64,000 nucleotides of DNA. Source: MED-G105 sp038522945 (GTDB lineage Bacteria; Pseudomonadota; Alphaproteobacteria; Caulobacterales; Parvularculaceae). The stretch spans positions 1 through 64,000 of the forward strand of contig JBCBJV010000011.1 of the NCBI GenBank assembly GCA_038522945.1, in the 5' to 3' direction. The notes below the pieces were generated by a model. That model saw nothing but the letters and a program-made list of their open reading frames with translations. It had not been told where the DNA came from and did no database searches. Below, piece after piece: positions 52,974 to 60,853 of this stretch. The position numbers were made by a program, and so were the translations under genes. Within the stretch, counting starts at the first letter, position 1. Every line of letters starts with the position of its first letter.

Positions 52974-53327
52974 TCAGGCCGATTGGGAGTGCTTGTCGTG
53001 GCCGCCCTCTTCAGGATAAGCGGGACGCTCCGTCCACGCCCAATCGCCGTATCGCCAGAAACGCCAACCTTGCGGCTCCAGCGTTTCAGGTACGGGATCC
53101 CAGCCATGGGAGCCGAACGGATGACACCGCAGCAAACGAGAAATGGTGAGCCAGCCACCGCGCCAAACGCCATGCCGGGAAATCGCTTCAGTTGCATAAG
53201 CGGAACACGACGGCCCGTGGCGGCATCGGGCGCCCAAAAAATAAAATACATGGGACAGCGTCAGCTGATAGACTTTGATAAGCCCTAGCGCGATCGCCTT
53301 CACCGCTCCATGAAATATCTCCAACAT
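52974..53327 (-). CDS. yidD: Membrane protein insertion efficiency factor YidD
   Basis: 117 residues. All YidD hallmarks are present: an amphipathic N-terminal helix (LIKVYQLTLSHVFYFLG), the Cys motif RCRHGPSCSAYATEAISRHG, and LLRCHPFGSHGWDPVP. YidD assists the YidC insertase at the inner membrane. The C-terminal tail (WAWTERPAYPEEGGHDKHSQSA) is longer than usual and polar. First gene of the yidD-ATP-grasp-thrS operon, divergent from the glycerophosphodiesterase gene. Confidence 0.93.
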   Translation of the reverse strand: MLEIFHGAVKAIALGLIKVYQLTLSHVFYFLGARCRHGPSCSAYATEAISRHGVWRGGWLTISRLLRCHPFGSHGWDPVPETLEPQGWRFWRYGDWAWTERPAYPEEGGHDKHSQSA

Positions 53328-53433
53328 ATTGTCGCCTACTCGCCCTACGCATTGCTCTAGAGTAGAGAAAACATCTCACCGACCCAAGCTTCGCTTTTGG
53401 GCCTCACGTTTCAATGCCACTTTGGGAATGACC

Positions 53434-54549
53434 ATGACCCGCAGCCGACGCCGCTTTGCCCCTTCCCTCATTGGGCGCCTGATCGCGCTTTTCACTGGTG
53501 CTATCGCGGTTGGATGCGCGCCTGGTTCAGGAGACACCGCCCCAATGGCCTCCAAAGAGAACGCTTCCGAAAGCAAGAATGCCAGCGGTAAAGAGAGCCC
53601 CCAACATAGCACCGGGCAATGGAACACCCTTTCGGGCAAGGCGCCCCTTGTTATTGCCCATCGCGGCGCGTCGGGCGAGCGACCGGAGCACACACTGGAA
53701 GCCTATGGCCTCGCGATTGAGCAAGGGGCGGACATTGTCGAACCGGATCTCGTGATCACCAAAGACGGCGTCCTGGTGGCACGGCATGACCGCTATCTCT
53801 CAACCACGACCAATGTTGGCGATTACCCGGCGTTTTCAGACCGCAAAAAGTCGGACCCTTCTGGCCAGTCAATCCGAACCGACTGGTGGGTAGAAGACTT
53901 CACCCTGACGGAGCTGAAAAAACTCCGTGCCCGTCAACCACGGGCGGGCCGGTCGACCCAATTCGATGACCGGTTCCTGATCCCGACTTTTAAAGAGGTC
54001 GTCGCCCTTGTGAGCGCTGCAAACAAGACCCGCGAGACGCCCATTGGACTTTATCCCGAAACCAAGCATCCGGAGATCTTTGAAGCCATAGATCTGACAT
54101 TCGACGACGCTTTGCTCTCTGAATTAGAGGGCTTTGTTGGACCGGTATTCATTCAGTCTTTTGAGCCGCAGATCCTGAAGCGGCTTAGAGCCAGATTGGG
54201 CGAAAATTCGGACTACGAGCTCATTCAGCTCATTTATGAGGAAACGTCCGCTGCCGGGCCAAACATCTCGCTAGGAGATCTTGCCGCGTATGCCGACGGC
54301 GTCGGGCCGAGCAAGACCCTTATCCGCGATACAATGACATTCGATAATGGACGGGTTCGATCTAGTTTTGTTGACGAGGCCCACGCCCTCGGGCTTACAA
54401 TCCATCCCTGGACCTTTCGGGATGACGAGGTTGACCCGTCCGTGCCCGATATTGAGACAGAACTTTCCCAATATTACCGAGCAGGGGTCGACGGGCTGTT
54501 CACTGACTTCCCGCAGACCGCCCAGAGCGTTCGCGATCAATTGAATTAG
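53434..54549 (+). CDS. Glycerophosphodiester phosphodiesterase, exported lipoprotein
   Basis: 371 residues from ATG 53434, with GGGA at suitable distance; the longer frame to 53329 starts at the edge of divergent yidD. Signal with lipobox AVGC, then a Ser/Glu/Lys linker. Catalytic block: IAHRGASGERPEHTLEAYGLAIEQGADIVEPDLVITKDGVLVARHD holds the HRGA, the E(P)D metal site and the second His. The C-terminal part IHPWTFRDDE ... DGLFTDFPQ is the closing family motif. It releases glycerol-3-phosphate from phosphodiesters, probably in the periplasm for phosphate or glycerol supply. Confidence 0.92.
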   Translation: MTRSRRRFAPSLIGRLIALFTGAIAVGCAPGSGDTAPMASKENASESKNASGKESPQHSTGQWNTLSGKAPLVIAHRGASGERPEHTLEAYGLAIEQGADIVEPDLVITKDGVLVARHDRYLSTTTNVGDYPAFSDRKKSDPSGQSIRTDWWVEDFTLTELKKLRARQPRAGRSTQFDDRFLIPTFKEVVALVSAANKTRETPIGLYPETKHPEIFEAIDLTFDDALLSELEGFVGPVFIQSFEPQILKRLRARLGENSDYELIQLIYEETSAAGPNISLGDLAAYADGVGPSKTLIRDTMTFDNGRVRSSFVDEAHALGLTIHPWTFRDDEVDPSVPDIETELSQYYRAGVDGLFTDFPQTAQSVRDQLN

Positions 54550-54664
54550 TAAGTCGCGTCTTTTTTTCTGCAGGTTCTGGACGGCATCAGGGCACGCGAG
54601 AGTTTCATTGCCTCAGTCACCACCCCGCTTCGGAGAAAATTAAGAAAATTGCCTAAAATTGTCG

Positions 54665-54676
54665 CTCAATATTGAG
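54665..54676. promoter_or_regulatory. 12-bp palindrome upstream of the VPLPA-CTERM gene
   Basis: CTCAATATTGAG is a perfect palindrome about 93 bp before the start of the downstream gene. It may be an operator; the AT-rich surroundings (AATTTAAGCAAATTAACC) suit a promoter region. No binding protein can be named. Confidence 0.25.
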
Positions 54677-54768
54677 TGAAATTTAAGCAAATTAACCCTG
54701 AGGCTGTTTTCATTTGGTACAACAAGTGCAATCCAGAGCTCATCGTATTTCCCTTGGGGGTTTGAACT

Positions 54769-55470
54769 ATGAAAACACTTTTTTCCGCGTGCGTTGCGAC
54801 GCTGGCACTCACCACAGTCGCGCAAGCGTCTGTAGTTGACCTGAACGACGGCTTCGGCAACGGCGAAATCCTGTTTGACCAAATTGACGTCCTGACAGTA
54901 ACCGCTGAGAGCAATGGCGGCGGCACTGCCAACGACTTCGCGATCATCATCGACACGAACAACTCTGGCAGCGGCGCGAACGGCGATGCTGACCTGGCAG
55001 CTGGCTTCGATGATCCTTCGACCATGGCCATCGAAGATTTAATGCCTGGCAACGTCCTGGCGATTGCGGAAGGCGACTGCGGCGCGGGGTCGTGCCGTGT
55101 GGACGATAACGCGACCGGCGGCATGATTCAGTTCGCGTTCGAAGAAGACAAAGTCTTCAACAGCCTCAACGTTTTCGACTTAGCGACCAACCAACTCACA
55201 ATCACGCTTCTAGACGCTGACCTTAACACCGTCTTTGCGCTCACCGGCCCTGGCATCAACACCGACACCGGCGATAACGAGTTCCCGAACGAGTTCACCG
55301 CTATCAATATCGGCGGCGTCGTCTTCCGTACGGCGATCTTCGAATTCGGCGGCTCAGGTGCCATTGGCGATTTTGATATCGCGGAAGTTCCTCTTCCAGC
55401 GGCCCTGCCATTCCTGCTGACCGGCCTTGCCGGCCTTGGATTTGCCGGTCGCCGTCGCAAGTCGGCCTAA
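54769..55470 (+). CDS. VPLPA-CTERM sorting domain protein
   Basis: 233 residues. Signal peptide MKTLFSACVATLALTTVAQAS, then an acidic, Asn/Gly/Asp-rich beta-type body with two Cys close together (GDCGAGSCR). At the end is the tripartite sorting signal: VPLPAALP, a hydrophobic helix (FLLTGLAGLGFAG) and the basic RRRKSA. Such proteins are exported and processed by an exosortase-type enzyme, then released or anchored, often together with exopolysaccharide. No exosortase is seen in this window. TTGGGGGTTTGAACT precedes the ATG. A strong terminator follows, so the gene is monocistronic. Confidence 0.9.
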   Translation: MKTLFSACVATLALTTVAQASVVDLNDGFGNGEILFDQIDVLTVTAESNGGGTANDFAIIIDTNNSGSGANGDADLAAGFDDPSTMAIEDLMPGNVLAIAEGDCGAGSCRVDDNATGGMIQFAFEEDKVFNSLNVFDLATNQLTITLLDADLNTVFALTGPGINTDTGDNEFPNEFTAINIGGVVFRTAIFEFGGSGAIGDFDIAEVPLPAALPFLLTGLAGLGFAGRRRKSA

Positions 55471-55503
55471 GCTTCCTCTTCACACTATGCTCAAATGAGC
55501 GAA

Positions 55504-55536
55504 ACGGCGCCCCACAATGCGGGGCGCCGTTTTTTT
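55504..55536 (+). terminator. Rho-independent terminator after the VPLPA-CTERM gene
   Basis: A 10-bp stem (ACGGCGCCCC 55504-55513 with GGGGCGCCGT 55521-55530), a 7-nt loop and a run of seven T. This is the strongest terminator in the window. Confidence 0.95.
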
Positions 55537-55541
55537 GCCTA

Positions 55542-55563
55542 TCTCTAGCTCGTCTCTAGCTCG
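55542..55563. repeat. Tandem 11-bp duplication
   Basis: TCTCTAGCTCG occurs twice in succession, a few bases past the terminator. Confidence 0.85.
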
Positions 55564-55640
55564 GCTGGCTTACCACGCAGATGTGACAGCGACGGAAACA
55601 GCGCGCCTGCGCGTTTACCATTGGAATAAAGCACGCCCAG

Positions 55641-55700
55641 ACATCAGCCATAGAGGCATCAGCCATAGAGGCGTCGGCTTTAGGGGCATCGGCTTTAAGG
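55641..55700. repeat. Four degenerate 15-bp tandem repeats
   Basis: Units ACATCAGCCATAGAG, GCATCAGCCATAGAG, GCGTCGGCTTTAGGG and GCATCGGCTTTAAGG follow one another upstream of the lipoprotein gene. In the frame that continues into that gene they encode a five-residue repeat (ISHRG, ISHRG, VGFRG, IGFKG). The start chosen for the gene lies after the repeats. Confidence 0.85.
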
Positions 55701-55726
55701 GCTTCAAACTGGGCTGGAGGACATCA

Positions 55727-56476
55727 ATGAGAGAATGCACAGCAATGCCACGGGAACGCGATCGGGTGGCAAATCTCACCTTACTGACAAAGCTGCTCGC
55801 CGGCCTCCTTGCAGGCCCATGCCTTCTTCTTGCCGCGTGCGCGTCAACCGATAGGCCGGAAAAAAACGGGCGCACGGCGGACGCCCCTCCACCCCCAAGC
55901 GCCACCGTCCTCGCCCAGGCACGCGCTCTCGAAGAAAAACATGGATGCGAGAAAGCCCTCCCGGCCTACCGCGTTGCCTCGGCCATGGGCGAAGGTCAGG
56001 AAGCGGCTCAATACGAGCTAAGCGCCTGTCTTTTCGACGCGCGCACCCCTAACAACACCGAAACCTCACTGATCACAGACGAGGCCAATCTATGGTTGAA
56101 CCGAGCCGCCTTTGCCGGCGAACCAAGAGCCCAGCGCGCTCTTGCCATGCGCTTGGCGAACCCGACCGATCCTCGTCATGATCCGACGATGGCCCTCGCC
56201 TGGGCGATGATCTATGAAGACAATGCCAGAAATGAACTGGTGGCAACGCCCCTGCCCGCCACACTGGTGGCAGGCCTCAAAAGCGACCTCGGCCCTGAAC
56301 AGCGGGCACTCGCGACGACCTTCGTCGACGACTTCACCTTACTGGAGCTTGAGAAATACACGCCGCCTCCTGGCAAGCGTCGCCAACAAGGACGCGGTCA
56401 GTTTCAAAGACCGCCAGGTGGCGGACAAGGTGGCGGACAAGGTGGCGGACAGGGCCAGCGCAGACGCCCGCGTTAA
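55727..56476 (+). CDS. Lipoprotein with Sel1/TPR-like helices and Gly-Gln tail
   Basis: 249 residues from ATG 55727, six bases after GGAGG; the frame is open back to 55517. Signal segment with lipobox LLAAC (CLLLAACAS). Helical pairs ALPAYRVASAMGEGQEAAQYELSACLF and ANLWLNRAAFAGEPRAQRALAMRLA resemble Sel1 repeats, used for protein-protein contacts. The C-terminal tail is GGGQGGGQGGGQGQRRRPR, encoded by a 12-bp tandem repeat, and is basic and flexible. The function is unknown. It follows the VPLPA-CTERM gene but is separated by a terminator. Confidence 0.75.
   Translation: MRECTAMPRERDRVANLTLLTKLLAGLLAGPCLLLAACASTDRPEKNGRTADAPPPPSATVLAQARALEEKHGCEKALPAYRVASAMGEGQEAAQYELSACLFDARTPNNTETSLITDEANLWLNRAAFAGEPRAQRALAMRLANPTDPRHDPTMALAWAMIYEDNARNELVATPLPATLVAGLKSDLGPEQRALATTFVDDFTLLELEKYTPPPGKRRQQGRGQFQRPPGGGQGGGQGGGQGQRRRPR
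56417..56452. repeat. Three-copy 12-bp coding repeat
   Basis: GGTGGCGGACAA twice and GGTGGCGGACAG once, coding for Gly-Gly-Gly-Gln steps at the lipoprotein C-terminus. In-frame unit length. Confidence 0.92.
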
Positions 56477-56635
56477 AGCGAATGAGATCGAACTAGGTCA
56501 TTAGGTCGAAGACGGCAGACCAGCAACACTCGCAACCAAAAGCTGCAATCAACGCGGTTCTGAATTGAAGGCACCCGTTAACCAATTATTATCCCCCTCT
56601 CAAAGGGGAACGCGCATCGCTCGCGCGGATTGAAT

Positions 56636-57691
56636 ATGACCGATCATCATTATGACGAGACTGGTGACTTTAACGAGTCACCTTTTCAAGCTGACCAGTT
56701 CGAAGCTCAAGGTGAACTCGACTCTGCGAACCAAATGATCCGAGCCAATGAAGTTGGCCGGACAGCAGGGTTTGTGTTCCCATTTTCAAGCCAGTTGAAA
56801 CGGGATACCGCCCGCCAGTTCGAAGCGGACAAACTGTTTTATCGGACTGCCACAAAAACGCAGTTTAAGGTTTTGGCTTACTACTTCGGCATGCGAGCGA
56901 GCGGCTTGGCTGCATTCTTTGGCTTTCTTTACTGCTTCGATCTGTTCGCACGGCACTATTTTTTAGGGGCAGAAGCCGTTGTAATGATGCCCAACTTGGT
57001 CGAGCAAGTCTTCGCTGGCTCGCCCTTAGGCTCGACACTCACGGCACTAGCGGCTGTCGCTTTGGCATCGATTATCGTTCGATATTTCCTGCGGGTTATC
57101 TTTTTTCTTTTTATCGACGTCCAAGCGCACCAGCTGTCTTTTCATATCAAACAGCGGGTGAGCGACATAGTCTCTCGGATCACTGAATGTTGCGCTTATT
57201 CTCAGGTGCGCAGAGGCAATGGGCTTTGGTCCAGCCGAGGCAAAAACTGGATCAAAGTCGCCATATGGAACGCGAAGCGGGCTGAGTATCTCGACCGGTT
57301 TGCATCGACCATCACTTGGCTCATTCAGTTCTATGTCAATTTGATGGAATGGATTGCGAACGTCGTGATGGTAGCAGCTTCGACATGGGTCGCGGCGCAT
57401 ATCGTCACGCGCTATCACCTGTTTTCAGACGTGGAGGCAGTCAGAGGCTCAACGTTCGATGGTATCATCATGGCCGTGATACTCGGCCTTACTGTATTTA
57501 TTGGGTGGATTTTCTTATTCCGTCGCAAGGGGGATTTTTGGACCGAAAAATTCCGAACCGAACTTGTCGAAGCTGAAACCGCAGCCCCCCATTACTTCGA
57601 TCAGGTTTCTTCCGTCGTTGAAAACCTCATTGAGATGGTCGTCGCGAACGAACGTAACTCCGCATCGCGAACGAATTCATCGACTACTTGA
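56636..57691 (+). CDS. Multi-span membrane protein of unknown function
   Basis: 351 residues from ATG 56636 (a TTG two codons earlier is the alternative). An acidic cytoplasmic N-terminus of about 75 residues is followed by four hydrophobic segments (YYFGMRASGLAAFFGFLYCF; LTALAAVALASIIVRYFLRV and VIFFLFIDV; WIANVVMVAASTWVAAHIV; IIMAVILGLTVFIGWIFLF) and a polar C-terminus. I do not recognise the family. It lies between the lipoprotein and a GT2 gene, 66 bp from the latter, and may belong to surface assembly. No ribosome site is evident. Confidence 0.7.
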   Translation: MTDHHYDETGDFNESPFQADQFEAQGELDSANQMIRANEVGRTAGFVFPFSSQLKRDTARQFEADKLFYRTATKTQFKVLAYYFGMRASGLAAFFGFLYCFDLFARHYFLGAEAVVMMPNLVEQVFAGSPLGSTLTALAAVALASIIVRYFLRVIFFLFIDVQAHQLSFHIKQRVSDIVSRITECCAYSQVRRGNGLWSSRGKNWIKVAIWNAKRAEYLDRFASTITWLIQFYVNLMEWIANVVMVAASTWVAAHIVTRYHLFSDVEAVRGSTFDGIIMAVILGLTVFIGWIFLFRRKGDFWTEKFRTELVEAETAAPHYFDQVSSVVENLIEMVVANERNSASRTNSSTT

Positions 57692-57757
57692 TATCAGTTC
57701 TATTCGTAAATGGGGTGGGACTTGACCTAACGAGGTCAGTCAGGGCACGCCCTTCCC

Positions 57758-58594
57758 ATGACCTCCCGTACTCCCGTCTCTGCTTATATCCGCACCAAGA
57801 ACGAAGCGCGCCTGATAGGTGAGGTGGTTCGTGCAGCACAGAGAGCTGTTGACGAAGTGGTCATTGTCGACTCTGGTTCAACGGATGAGACCGTCGCAAT
57901 TGCTGAGGCCGCGGGCGCAAGGATCATCCACCAAGAATGGCTTGGGAATGGCTCACAGAAGCGAGTTGCCGAAGACGCATGTCCGTCGGACTGGCTTTTT
58001 GATCTGGATGCCGATGAAATCGTCTCTGAGGAATTGGCCCAGGAGATCCGCGCTCTTTTTGCCAACGGCACTCCAGCCGTTACAGCCTTTCGCACGCCCA
58101 TGTACTTCGCACCGCCAAGAGGCGCTCCATGGATCGGGTTCGGCCAACAGGTCCGTCACAAGCTCTATAATAAGCGCCACCACCGGATCCCCGATCACCC
58201 TGTTTGGGACCAGTTCGATGTTCCCCCTGGCGCCGTAATCGGCACACTCAAGTCCCCGATCTTGCATCACGCATTTCGGGACACGGCCCACCTTGTCCAA
58301 AAACTGAACAAGAACTCATCGACGCGCGCTGACAATTTAAGGCCAAAGCCCTATTGGATCTTGGTCGTCCGTATCCTTTTTGCGATGCCATTCTACTTTG
58401 CAAAACGGTATTTTCTCGACGGCTTTTTCCGCGCGGGAATGGACGGATTTATTTTCTCTTCTATCACCGCGTACGGACGGTGGTTGCGTGATGTCAAAAT
58501 GTACGAGCAGCACAAATCCCAGAGCGACAATGGGGACTTCAGTCACATTGAAAGATCTGAAGATGCGCCAAAGGCAGGGGGAGCCGACAGGTGA
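57758..58594 (+). CDS. GT2 glycosyltransferase (WaaE/LPS-core-like)
   Basis: 278 residues. GT-A core: VSAYIRTKNEARLIGEVVRAA, EVVIVDSGSTDETVAIA, WLGNGSQKRVAEDACPSDWLFDLDADEIV (DxD at DLDAD). The C-terminal half has RHKLYNKRHHRIPDHPVWDQF and HHAFRDTAHLVQKLNKNSS, the pattern of the WaaE/KdtX beta-glucosyltransferases of lipopolysaccharide core. It acts at the cytoplasmic face of the inner membrane. It overlaps the next gene by 4 bp (GTGA). Confidence 0.88.
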   Translation: MTSRTPVSAYIRTKNEARLIGEVVRAAQRAVDEVVIVDSGSTDETVAIAEAAGARIIHQEWLGNGSQKRVAEDACPSDWLFDLDADEIVSEELAQEIRALFANGTPAVTAFRTPMYFAPPRGAPWIGFGQQVRHKLYNKRHHRIPDHPVWDQFDVPPGAVIGTLKSPILHHAFRDTAHLVQKLNKNSSTRADNLRPKPYWILVVRILFAMPFYFAKRYFLDGFFRAGMDGFIFSSITAYGRWLRDVKMYEQHKSQSDNGDFSHIERSEDAPKAGGADR

Positions 58595-59433
58595 ACCGTT
58601 CTGTCGATCCACCCTTTGGCACCTATCGCTTAACGCCCCGTCAGAAATGGTTTCGGGAGATCGCCGCGCAGCTCCCCTACACTTACGCTGGACGGAAAAT
58701 GGCCTCGCTTCTTCTGGGACCCGCCGGCGGGCGGGCGCAGCAACCTTATGACGTTGAGATATTCGAAGGCGCAAGGGCACGGCTCTACCCCTTCGACAAT
58801 ATTGCTGAGAAACGCGTCTTTCTCACCCCAACCCATTGGGATCCGGAAGAGCGCAAAATCCTCAGCATGGAAATACAAGGAAAATCCAGCACGCCCTTCC
58901 AGTTTGTTGATGTGGGCGCGAACGCTGGCCTATATACGCTTTTCTGCCTTGCCGAGGCACGACGTGCAGGCAAGCAGCTCAAGTCTTTGGGCATTGAACC
59001 GGACCCGGAAATGGCTCGCCGCCTACGGACTAATGTTTTTGTCTCTTCCGCATCGGACGATGTGACGGTACTGGAAATCGCTGCCAGCGACCACGAGGGC
59101 ACGGCAAGCTTCGAGCCCAATCGCAACAATCGGGGAATGAACCGCATCGATCCGGACGGCTCCAGTGAAGTTAAGACGTCGCCTTTGTCCGCAATTCTAA
59201 AAAGACAGAAAATCGAGGCGATCGATGCCATGAAGGTCGACATTGAAGGGCATGAAATAACCGCTCTCAGGCCATTTCTGGAAATCGCCGCAGCCGAGAT
59301 GCTGCCAACTCTGTTGATGGTCGAGATATCCCATCTGGCCGAACGCGAAGAACTGGAAACGCTTGCTGCAAAGCGCGGCTACAGCGTTCTTTTCCAGAAT
59401 AACCTAAACCAGATCTTCAAGCTTGTTCGTTAA
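58591..59433 (+). CDS. FkbM family methyltransferase
   Basis: 280 residues; start codon GTG overlapping the stop of the GT2 gene. SAM motif I is VDVGANAGLYTLFC (about 108-121), then GIEPDPEMARRLRTNV, VLEIAASDHEGTASF and the FkbM signature AIDAMKVDIEGHEITAL. FkbM enzymes O-methylate sugars or polyketides; coupling to the glycosyltransferase suggests methylation of an LPS or glycan sugar. Its stop overlaps by 4 bp with the stop of the convergent 2OG oxygenase gene. Confidence 0.88.
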   Translation: MNRSVDPPFGTYRLTPRQKWFREIAAQLPYTYAGRKMASLLLGPAGGRAQQPYDVEIFEGARARLYPFDNIAEKRVFLTPTHWDPEERKILSMEIQGKSSTPFQFVDVGANAGLYTLFCLAEARRAGKQLKSLGIEPDPEMARRLRTNVFVSSASDDVTVLEIAASDHEGTASFEPNRNNRGMNRIDPDGSSEVKTSPLSAILKRQKIEAIDAMKVDIEGHEITALRPFLEIAAAEMLPTLLMVEISHLAEREELETLAAKRGYSVLFQNNLNQIFKLVR

Positions 59434-60053
59434 TTTGCAAACGGATTAAGTTTTTTCAGCATGAGTTGCAAACCGCCGCGGTTTTCCTTGCGATCAAGTT
59501 CCTCTTGAGAAGTCAGGAACGTAGTCTGTACAACATAGCGTTCGCCTTCGAACGGGGGATGGCCGTGCCAGCTGGCCTCTGACCTCGCGAATGCGAAGAC
59601 GTTGCCCGCAGTCGGCGCCACTTCAAGAGCAAAATCGTCCATATTGTCGGCGCCGTTAAGTGCTCGAATAGCACCGCCTTTTGCGGAATCCCAGCCATCA
59701 TTCAAATAAATCAGCATGGTGCATATTTTTGACAAGCTATCATTGTGGATCCGCCCATCGCCAATTTTGGAAAGCCGACGCACCGTGATCATGCGCGGCT
59801 TGTCGATGAGATCCAGGCCCAGCTTTTGGGAGAGTACTTGCGCCAACTGATCAGACTGCAGATCTTTGATAAGCAACTCAAACGCGCCGCGGCTTTCTAG
59901 CTTGGAAAGAGGCAAATACCCGGACTTGCCAATCGACGGATAGTCTCGCCTCACGTCACTGGCAGCCTCGCGCGAGACTACATTCTTTCCTGCCAGGAAC
60001 CGGAAGGGCTCGTTGTAAACGTCGGCAGCCTCAAGCGCGTCAAATGAGATCAT
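59430..60053 (-). CDS. 2-oxoglutarate/Fe(II) oxygenase family protein
   Basis: 207 residues. The jelly-roll core has the iron ligands HND (GRIHNDSLSKI, about residues 102-104) and a distal His in ASWHGHPPFEGERYVVQTTF, with Arg in ERYVVQTTF as the likely oxoglutarate contact. MLIYLNDGW and GNVFAFARSEASWHGH are the usual neighbours. It could hydroxylate a protein, lipid or sugar; in Gram-negatives relatives occur in lipid A hydroxylation and glycan clusters. It is 9 bp upstream of nothing of its own: ppk2 lies ahead on the same strand with a 9-bp gap, so the two may be co-transcribed. Confidence 0.8.
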   Translation of the reverse strand: MISFDALEAADVYNEPFRFLAGKNVVSREAASDVRRDYPSIGKSGYLPLSKLESRGAFELLIKDLQSDQLAQVLSQKLGLDLIDKPRMITVRRLSKIGDGRIHNDSLSKICTMLIYLNDGWDSAKGGAIRALNGADNMDDFALEVAPTAGNVFAFARSEASWHGHPPFEGERYVVQTTFLTSQEELDRKENRGGLQLMLKKLNPFAN

Positions 60054-60062
60054 CGCCCCATC

Positions 60063-60848
60063 TCACTTATAATACTCTTTCACCGCCAATTTATCGACGA
60101 TACCGGTGGCCTCATAACCAACTGATGCGGGTGTTTGGCGAGGCGGCAAATCAATCGGATCAAAGGCCGGCCTGTTGTATTCATATGGAACTGTGTCAAG
60201 TATCGACTTGATACAATTCAGCCGCGCTGCTTCCTTGTCGTCAGCGGTGACCGTTTGCCACGGCGCATAGTCCGTGTGGGTCTGTTCCAGCATTTTATCA
60301 CGATAGATGGAAAACTCCGCCCACCGACGACGACCTTCCAGATCGATTGGCGATAGCTTCCAGCGCTTGCGCGGATCTTTGGCGCGATCTTCAAATCGCT
60401 CTTCTTGCTCCTCGGCAGAAACATTCAGCCAATACTTCAAGAGATGCATACCACTGTCGGTCAACATGCGCTCAAACATCACCACTTCCGACATAAAGTG
60501 TTGGTACTGTTCCTTGGTACAAAACCCCATGACCGGCTCGACCACCGCACGATTGTACCAGGACCGATCAAAAAGCACGATCTCCCCGCCGGCCGGCAAG
60601 TGCGCCACATAACGCTGAAAATACCATTGGGTCTGTTCGCGGTCGGACGGTTTTGGCAGCGCGACCACCCGCCAGATCCGAGGGTTCATCCGACGCATGA
60701 TGGTCTTGATAAGACCGCCTTTCCCAGCAGCGTCACGGCCTTCAAAGATGATCGCGACTTTCATGCCCTTGCGGGTCACCGTCTCCTGAAGCTTTGCCAG
60801 CTCAAGTTCAATGTCGTCGATTTCGTCGTCGAATTCTTTTTTCTTCAT
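60063..60848 (-). CDS. ppk2: Polyphosphate kinase 2
   Basis: 261 residues from ATG 60848, five bases after the hslO stop; the frame upstream overlaps hslO. Walker A FEGRDAAGKGG (35-45), Walker B FDRSWYNRAVVEP and the lid RWKLSPIDLEGRRRW are those of the PPK2 family, single-domain type. It moves phosphate between polyphosphate and nucleotides; whether ADP/GDP (class I) or NMP (class II) is preferred needs assay, though the sequence looks class I. Coupled to hslO upstream, followed by the 2OG oxygenase. Confidence 0.93.
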   Translation of the reverse strand: MKKKEFDDEIDDIELELAKLQETVTRKGMKVAIIFEGRDAAGKGGLIKTIMRRMNPRIWRVVALPKPSDREQTQWYFQRYVAHLPAGGEIVLFDRSWYNRAVVEPVMGFCTKEQYQHFMSEVVMFERMLTDSGMHLLKYWLNVSAEEQEERFEDRAKDPRKRWKLSPIDLEGRRRWAEFSIYRDKMLEQTHTDYAPWQTVTADDKEAARLNCIKSILDTVPYEYNRPAFDPIDLPPRQTPASVGYEATGIVDKLAVKEYYK

Positions 60849-60853
60849 AGGGC

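Noticed and set aside
54680..54700. CtrA-like half sites (TTAA...TTAA) before the VPLPA-CTERM gene
   Set aside because: The spacing is 5 bp, not the 7 bp of CtrA boxes, and the region is generally AT-rich.
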